From positions 1,798,001 to 1,862,000 of the forward strand of contig NZ_CP077079.1 of the NCBI RefSeq assembly GCF_019139815.1: a DNA stretch of 64,000 nucleotides, written 5' to 3'. Both the position numbers and the translations under genes were made by a program. Below are positions 59,569 to 64,000 of this stretch, piece after piece; positions within the stretch are counted from its first letter, which is position 1, and every line of letters starts with the position of its first letter. This DNA comes from Pseudomonas asgharzadehiana (lineage in GTDB: Bacteria > Pseudomonadota > Gammaproteobacteria > Pseudomonadales > Pseudomonadaceae). The notes beneath the pieces are model-generated. The model saw only the letters and a list, made by a program, of their open reading frames with translations. It was not told the DNA's origin and did no database searches.

Positions 59569-60756
59569 TTAGTGGCCGCCTTTCATGCGCCGGGCAATCA
59601 GGTAGAGGCCCAGGCCGATCAGCGCCGTCACTGCGCCGATGTACCCAGTGCTGGTCCAGCCCAACCCCGCCGTAATCGCCATACCGCCAAACCACGGCCC
59701 CAGTGCATTCGCCAGGTTGAACGCCGCGTGGTTGGACGCGGCCGCCAGGCTCGGTGCCTCGTGCGCAATGTCCATCAGGCGGATCTGCAACGGCGCAGCC
59801 AAGGCCACCATGGTGCCGACCAGGCCCATGCTCAATAGCACGCCCCACAGTGACGACGCCGCAAAGGGGAAGAACAGCAACACCGCAATCGACCACACCA
59901 ATATCAAACCCACCGCGCGAAATTGCAGGCGGTCAAACAGCTTGCCGCCAGCGATGTTGCCGATGATCCCACCCACGCCAAACGCGGCGAGGCCGAAGGG
60001 GATCCACTGCGGCGAGACTTTGGTCACTTCCAGCATGGTCGGCGCCAGGTAGCTGAATACGCAGAACATCCCGGCAAAACCAATCGCACCAATGGACAAC
60101 GCCATCCACACCTGCGGTTTGGTGAAGGCGCGCATTTCCTTGCGTGGGTCACTACGTTCTTCATCGTGGCGGTGCGGCACGAACTGCCAGACGAGGGCGA
60201 TGGTGCACAGGGCAATCACGCTCACCAGCCCGAACGCCGAGCGCCAGCCCAGGTGTTGGCCGAGGAAGGTGGCGATGGGGTTGCCCAGCAGCATGGCCAG
60301 GGTCAGGCCCATCATTACCCGGGCCACGGCGCCGGCGCGTTTGTCGGTGGGCACCATGCTGGAGGCGACGACGGCGGCGATGCCGAAGTAAGCACCGTGG
60401 GGCAGGCCGCTGATAAAGCGGAAGGCCACCAATGAGCTGAAGCTCGGAGTAAACGCCGTGGCGAAGTTGCCCAGGGCATACAGGCCCATCAACAACAGCA
60501 GCATATGTTTGCGCAGTAGCTTGGCGCCGAGGATGGCCAGCAGCGGGGCACCGACCATGACGCCCAGCGCGTAGGCGCTGATGGCGTGGCCCACCTGGGG
60601 TTCGCTCAAGCCCAGGTTCTGGGCGATGTCGGGCATCAAACCCATGATGGCGAATTCGCCGGTACCGATTGCGAAAGCGCCCACGGCCATGGCCGCTTCC
60701 ATTTTGGCGGCACTGCGCGCAGGCAGCACGTGCCCGAGTGTTTGGTGGGTAGACAT
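59569..60756 (-). CDS. MFS transporter, DHA1 (AraJ-like) family
   Basis: Inner-membrane proton antiporter of 395 aa with twelve predicted helices. N-terminal GTGEFAIMGLMPDIAQNLGL and the loop RFISGLPHGAYFG are typical of the AraJ/YdhP-like DHA1 branch (sugar or drug efflux). Substrate unknown. The start MSTHQTLGHVLPARSAAKME is kept. It is divergent from mqo with a 420-bp gap. Confidence 0.9.
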   Translation of the reverse strand: MSTHQTLGHVLPARSAAKMEAAMAVGAFAIGTGEFAIMGLMPDIAQNLGLSEPQVGHAISAYALGVMVGAPLLAILGAKLLRKHMLLLLMGLYALGNFATAFTPSFSSLVAFRFISGLPHGAYFGIAAVVASSMVPTDKRAGAVARVMMGLTLAMLLGNPIATFLGQHLGWRSAFGLVSVIALCTIALVWQFVPHRHDEERSDPRKEMRAFTKPQVWMALSIGAIGFAGMFCVFSYLAPTMLEVTKVSPQWIPFGLAAFGVGGIIGNIAGGKLFDRLQFRAVGLILVWSIAVLLFFPFAASSLWGVLLSMGLVGTMVALAAPLQIRLMDIAHEAPSLAAASNHAAFNLANALGPWFGGMAITAGLGWTSTGYIGAVTALIGLGLYLIARRMKGGH

Positions 60757-61177
60757 GGATTGCTCTGTTGGATAGGGGCACGAAAGTCAGTCGCCGATGC
60801 TACGCACGCGACGGTGAAGGTGTCTAGAACCGCCGCACGCGCGAGAGTTCCGGGCCTGTGACGCCACGTCGCGCTCGATGCACTTGACACTGGCGCGGCG
60901 AAACCCGCGATTCAGAGCTGTCAATTGGCCAAACGGCGCATAAACGCTGTTTGCCGTGATATTCTGCGCGCCGTCTTGGGCTAGTCTTTCCTGGTGCGTA
61001 CACCCGTATACGTCCCGGCGATTGGCTGTCGTCCAGGTAGCTGAAGCCAATAATGATAAGAAGTCAGCGCAGAAGGGACATAAAAGTGAGGTCGATACGT
61101 CGGCCTTGTGTGCCCACCCTACGGCCTGAAGAGTCAGGGGCGGTAGGGCGGATGGCGTTTTATCATAGGTGCTACTG
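60757..61177. other. Intergenic region MFS / mqo
   Basis: A 420-bp gap between divergent genes. It should contain both promoters. I see no repeat, terminator or gene in it. Confidence 0.5.
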
Positions 61178-62824
61178 ATGTTTAAAAAAGTAAACACTGC
61201 CTTGCTGGGGCTGGCGTTGTCGATGGGGATCTCGACCGTCCACGCGCAAGAGGCAAAGAAAGTCGATGTGCTGCTGATCGGCGGCGGCATCATGAGTGCG
61301 ACCCTGGGTGTCTGGCTCAACGAGCTGGAACCGGACTGGTCGATGGAAATGGTCGAACGCCTCGATGGCGTGGCCGAAGAAAGCTCCAACGGCTGGAACA
61401 ACGCCGGTACCGGTCACTCGGCCCTGGCTGAGTTGAACTACACCCCGGAAGACAAGAACGGCAACGTTGAGATCCCCAAAGCGGTCGAGATCAACGAAGC
61501 GTTCCAGATCTCCCGTCAGTTCTGGTCCTGGCAGGTCCAGCAGGGCGTGCTGAAGAACCCGCGCTCGTTCATCAACTCCACACCGCACATGAGCTTTGTG
61601 TGGGGCGATGACAACATCAAGTTCCTCAAGAAGCGTTACGAAGCGCTGCAGGCCAGCCCGCTGTTCGCCGGCATGCAGTACTCCGAAGACCCGGCGCAGA
61701 TCGCCAAGTGGGTGCCGCTGATGATGGAAGGGCGTGACCCGAACCAGAAAATCGCGGCCACCTGGAGCCCGCTGGGTACCGACATGAACTTCGGCGAGAT
61801 CACCCGCCAGTTCGTTGCCCACCTGCAGACCACGCCCAAGTTCGACCTGAAACTGTCGAGCGAAGTGCAGGACATCACCAAGAACGATGACGGTTCGTGG
61901 CGTGTCAGCTACAAAAACCTGAAAGACGGCACCAAGACTGAAACCGACGCCAAGTTCGTGTTCATCGGCGCCGGCGGCGGTGCCCTGCACCTGCTGCAAA
62001 AGTCGGGCATTCCTGAAGCCAAGGAATACGCCGGCTTCCCGGTGGGTGGTTCGTTCCTGGTGACCGATAACCCAACCGTGGCCGAGCAACACCTGGCCAA
62101 GGCCTACGGTAAAGCTTCGGTCGGTTCGCCGCCGATGTCGGTTCCGCACCTGGACACCCGCGTGCTGGATGGCAAGCGCGTGATCCTGTTTGGCCCATTC
62201 GCAACCTTCTCCACCAAGTTCCTCAAAGAAGGCTCGTACCTGGACCTGCTGACCAGCACCACCACCCACAACATCTGGCCAATGACCAAAGTCGGTATTC
62301 GTGAATACCCACTGGTCGAGTACCTTGCCGGCCAACTGATGCTGTCGGACGACGACCGCTTCAAGGCGCTGCAAGAGTACTTCCCGAATGCCAAGAAAGA
62401 AGACTGGCGCCTGTGGCAAGCCGGTCAGCGCGTGCAGATCATCAAGCGTGACGAAGAGCAGGGCGGCGTCCTGAAACTCGGTACCGAAGTGGTCAGCTCC
62501 GCCGACAACACCATCGCGGGCCTGTTGGGTGCATCGCCAGGCGCGTCGACCGCGGCTCCGATCATGCTGACCGTGCTGCAGAAGGTGTTCAAGGACAAGG
62601 TCGCGACCCCTGAGTGGCAGGCAAAACTGCACCAGATCGTACCGAGCTACGGCACCAAGCTGAACGACAGCCCTGAAGCGGTTGCCAAGGAATGGGCCTA
62701 CACCGCTGGCGTTCTGCAACTGCCAACGCCGCCTGTGATTCCGGCCAGGACCGCTCCGGCGGCGACCGAGGCGGCCAAGCCTGCGGCCCAGCCGAGCAAG
62801 CCGGCGTCTGATCTGGCGCTGTAA
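61178..62824 (+). CDS. mqo: Malate:quinone oxidoreductase
   Basis: FAD enzyme of 548 aa that oxidises malate to oxaloacetate and reduces membrane quinone, the TCA step used in place of NAD-malate dehydrogenase. FAD motif [16 protein letters not shown] is at 29-44 and [19 protein letters not shown] follows. Unusual features: a signal-peptide-like N-terminus ([20 protein letters not shown], then VHA-QEA) and an Ala/Pro/Lys tail (about 522-548). ATG 61178 has AGGTG 6 nt upstream; GTG 61169 is also in frame. A terminator follows. Confidence 0.93.
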   Translation: MFKKVNTALLGLALSMGISTVHAQEAKKVDVLLIGGGIMSATLGVWLNELEPDWSMEMVERLDGVAEESSNGWNNAGTGHSALAELNYTPEDKNGNVEIPKAVEINEAFQISRQFWSWQVQQGVLKNPRSFINSTPHMSFVWGDDNIKFLKKRYEALQASPLFAGMQYSEDPAQIAKWVPLMMEGRDPNQKIAATWSPLGTDMNFGEITRQFVAHLQTTPKFDLKLSSEVQDITKNDDGSWRVSYKNLKDGTKTETDAKFVFIGAGGGALHLLQKSGIPEAKEYAGFPVGGSFLVTDNPTVAEQHLAKAYGKASVGSPPMSVPHLDTRVLDGKRVILFGPFATFSTKFLKEGSYLDLLTSTTTHNIWPMTKVGIREYPLVEYLAGQLMLSDDDRFKALQEYFPNAKKEDWRLWQAGQRVQIIKRDEEQGGVLKLGTEVVSSADNTIAGLLGASPGASTAAPIMLTVLQKVFKDKVATPEWQAKLHQIVPSYGTKLNDSPEAVAKEWAYTAGVLQLPTPPVIPARTAPAATEAAKPAAQPSKPASDLAL

Positions 62825-62839
62825 ACAAAGCTGTGCAAA

Positions 62840-62875
62840 AGCCCGCTGAACCGGTGACGGTCAGCGGGCTTTTTC
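62840..62875 (+). terminator. Rho-independent terminator of mqo
   Basis: AGCCCGCTGA/TCAGCGGGCT stem with an 11-nt loop, then TTTTTC; A-run at left makes it bidirectional toward the convergent gene. Confidence 0.9.
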
Positions 62876-62887
62876 ATGGCGTGGTGT

Positions 62888-63553
62888 TTAGGGGCGCGAG
62901 CGCTCGACGGGAGGCAGTTCAACCGTGCGTTCAGCCGCCGCCAGCGCCGCCTTCAAGCCGGCTTGGTCCAGCGGCACGCAATACGCAGGCTTGGCCCGCT
63001 CAAACCGCCAGCTGTCATCCAGCCCACCCGCATCCACGGCATCAAAACCGAGTTCGTCGAGCAACTGGATCACGTGTGCCTTCGCGGCGGCGTCGTCCGC
63101 GGCCACCGGCAGGGCACGGCGGTCGGGCGCGCCGTGGGGGCGGGCATCCTGTGTCAGCTCGGGCGCGAAGATCGCATTGAATACCTTCACTACGTGCGAG
63201 TGGGGAAGGTGGTCAGCCAGCAGTCGGCTGGTGGTGGTTTCAAAGCGATCCAGCACCGGGATATGCTCGTCGCGGTCAGGGTAGTAATTATTGGCGTCCA
63301 TCACTGTTTTGCCTTCCAGCCATTGAGCCGGGACGCTGCGGTAATGCTCCAGGGGAATCGCCACGAGGGCGATATCGCCGAATCGAGCGGCGTCTTCGGC
63401 GCTGCCCACTTGCACGCCGAGTATCCCGCTTACCACGCTGCTCATGGTGTGGGGGCCGCGCGAGTTGCTCAACATCACCTCATGCCCGGCCGCCAGTGCC
63501 AGTTGAGCCACGGCGCGCCCGATAAAGCCTGCTCCAATAACGCCAATCTTCAT
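62888..63553 (-). CDS. NADPH-dependent F420 reductase-like oxidoreductase
   Basis: A 221-aa Rossmann protein starting MKIGVIGAGFIGRAVAQLAL (GxGxxG at 7-12) with NSRGPHTM after the second strand, typical of the NADP-binding F420 oxidoreductase-like family (pfam F420_oxidored). Pseudomonads do not normally make F420, so the true substrate is unknown. ATG 63553 has AGGAGCACAATC upstream. It is divergent from a LysR gene that probably regulates it. Confidence 0.85.
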   Translation of the reverse strand: MKIGVIGAGFIGRAVAQLALAAGHEVMLSNSRGPHTMSSVVSGILGVQVGSAEDAARFGDIALVAIPLEHYRSVPAQWLEGKTVMDANNYYPDRDEHIPVLDRFETTTSRLLADHLPHSHVVKVFNAIFAPELTQDARPHGAPDRRALPVAADDAAAKAHVIQLLDELGFDAVDAGGLDDSWRFERAKPAYCVPLDQAGLKAALAAAERTVELPPVERSRP

Positions 63554-63652
63554 GATTGTGCTCCTGTGAATGGGGGGAGCCGTTATGATGATTGGCAACC
63601 AATGGGTGATAAATCGTCATTCTGGTGTGGATGTTGTTACTGGGAGTGGGGA

Positions 63653-64000
63653 ATGATGGATCGCCTATCAAGTATGAATGCGTTCGTGACGGCGGCTGAG
63701 CTGGGCTCCTACGCGCGTGCCGCTGAGCGCCTGGGCATGTCGCCGCAGATGGTGGCCAAACATGTCGCCGCGCTGGAATTGCGCCTGGGTGCACGGTTGC
63801 TCAACCGCACCACGCGCCGGCAAAGCCTGACGGAGTTGGGGAGCGCGTACTACGAACGCTGCAAACACATCCTCACAGAGGCCGAGGCCGCCGAGTCCCT
63901 GGCGCAGATCATGAACGACACCCCGCGCGGCAAGTTGAAAATCACCGCGCCGGTCACGTTTGGCTCCCACAGCTTGATGCCGCTGATTACCGGGTTCCTG
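63653..64000 (+). CDS. LysR-family regulator, 5' part
   Basis: The first 116 codons of a LysR protein, cut by the window end. The winged helix-turn-helix is clear: LSSMNAFVTAAELGSYARAAERLGMSPQMVAKHVAALE (residues about 5-42), then RLLNRTTRRQSLTELG. The inducer-binding domain begins at PRGKLKITAPVTFG. It is divergent from the reductase gene, 99 bp away, the usual arrangement for a LysR regulator and its target. ATG 63653 or 63656 are both possible. Confidence 0.9.
   Translation, partial: MMDRLSSMNAFVTAAELGSYARAAERLGMSPQMVAKHVAALELRLGARLLNRTTRRQSLTELGSAYYERCKHILTEAEAAESLAQIMNDTPRGKLKITAPVTFGSHSLMPLITGFL

Overview
The window is chromosomal DNA of a Pseudomonas of the P. fluorescens group. The core genes are GC-rich. 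Their order (fadB-fadA-topA-sulA-lexA-psrA-nagZ, mfd-gap, sthA, lolCDE, copRS, queF, vacJ, rssB-like/STAS, tal, dusA) follows, as I recall it, the P. aeruginosa PA30xx-PA27xx order. The intergenic spaces carry many inverted REP repeats of the 'GTGGGAGGGGGCTTGCTCCC' kind typical of P. fluorescens relatives. Species is inferred, not tested.

Layout. 1-11.4 kb: sulfur metabolism and housekeeping (cysK, an LpxO-like lipid A hydroxylase, acnA, rlmM, tusA, a MATE pump, pdxB, an MsbA-like ABC exporter). 11.4-17 kb: soluble lytic transglycosylase, an ABC-F ATPase, a universal stress protein and a small hypothetical gene. 17-28 kb: fatty-acid beta-oxidation (fadBA) and its regulator PsrA, topoisomerase I, the SOS pair lexA-sulA with two SOS boxes, and nagZ. 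28-40 kb: a SNF2 helicase in an apparent operon with a CsiV-like gene and mfd, then an N-terminally extended GAPDH, soluble transhydrogenase, a glycerophosphodiesterase and a PilZ protein. 40-47 kb: the lolC-lolD-lolE lipoprotein export genes, and a copper two-component system divergent from a periplasmic cupredoxin with a CopR/CusR-type box between them; queF follows. 47-55 kb: a PhnX-like HAD protein that has lost its catalytic aspartates, VacJ/MlaA, a PilZ protein, an RssB-like regulator/phosphatase with its STAS partner, transaldolase and dusA. An intact IS3-family element (1311 bp, with a 3-bp target duplication and an A AAA AAG frameshift site) sits between the STAS gene and transaldolase.

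55.3-58.5 kb is a strikingly AT-rich accessory island beside the 5' end of dusA, a known integration hot spot. It encodes an ABC/AAA15-type ATPase translationally coupled to a DUF4435 (TOPRIM-like) protein, the architecture of the PARIS anti-phage system (AriA/AriB). A third gene, for a two-helix membrane protein with a winged-helix-like C-terminal region, follows. It is followed by a structured leader with mutually exclusive pairings upstream of a DUF6124 gene, and a small lipoprotein gene. 59.5-64 kb: an MFS exporter, malate:quinone oxidoreductase, a reductase-like gene and the start of a divergent LysR regulator cut by the window edge. I saw no tRNA, rRNA or CRISPR array.
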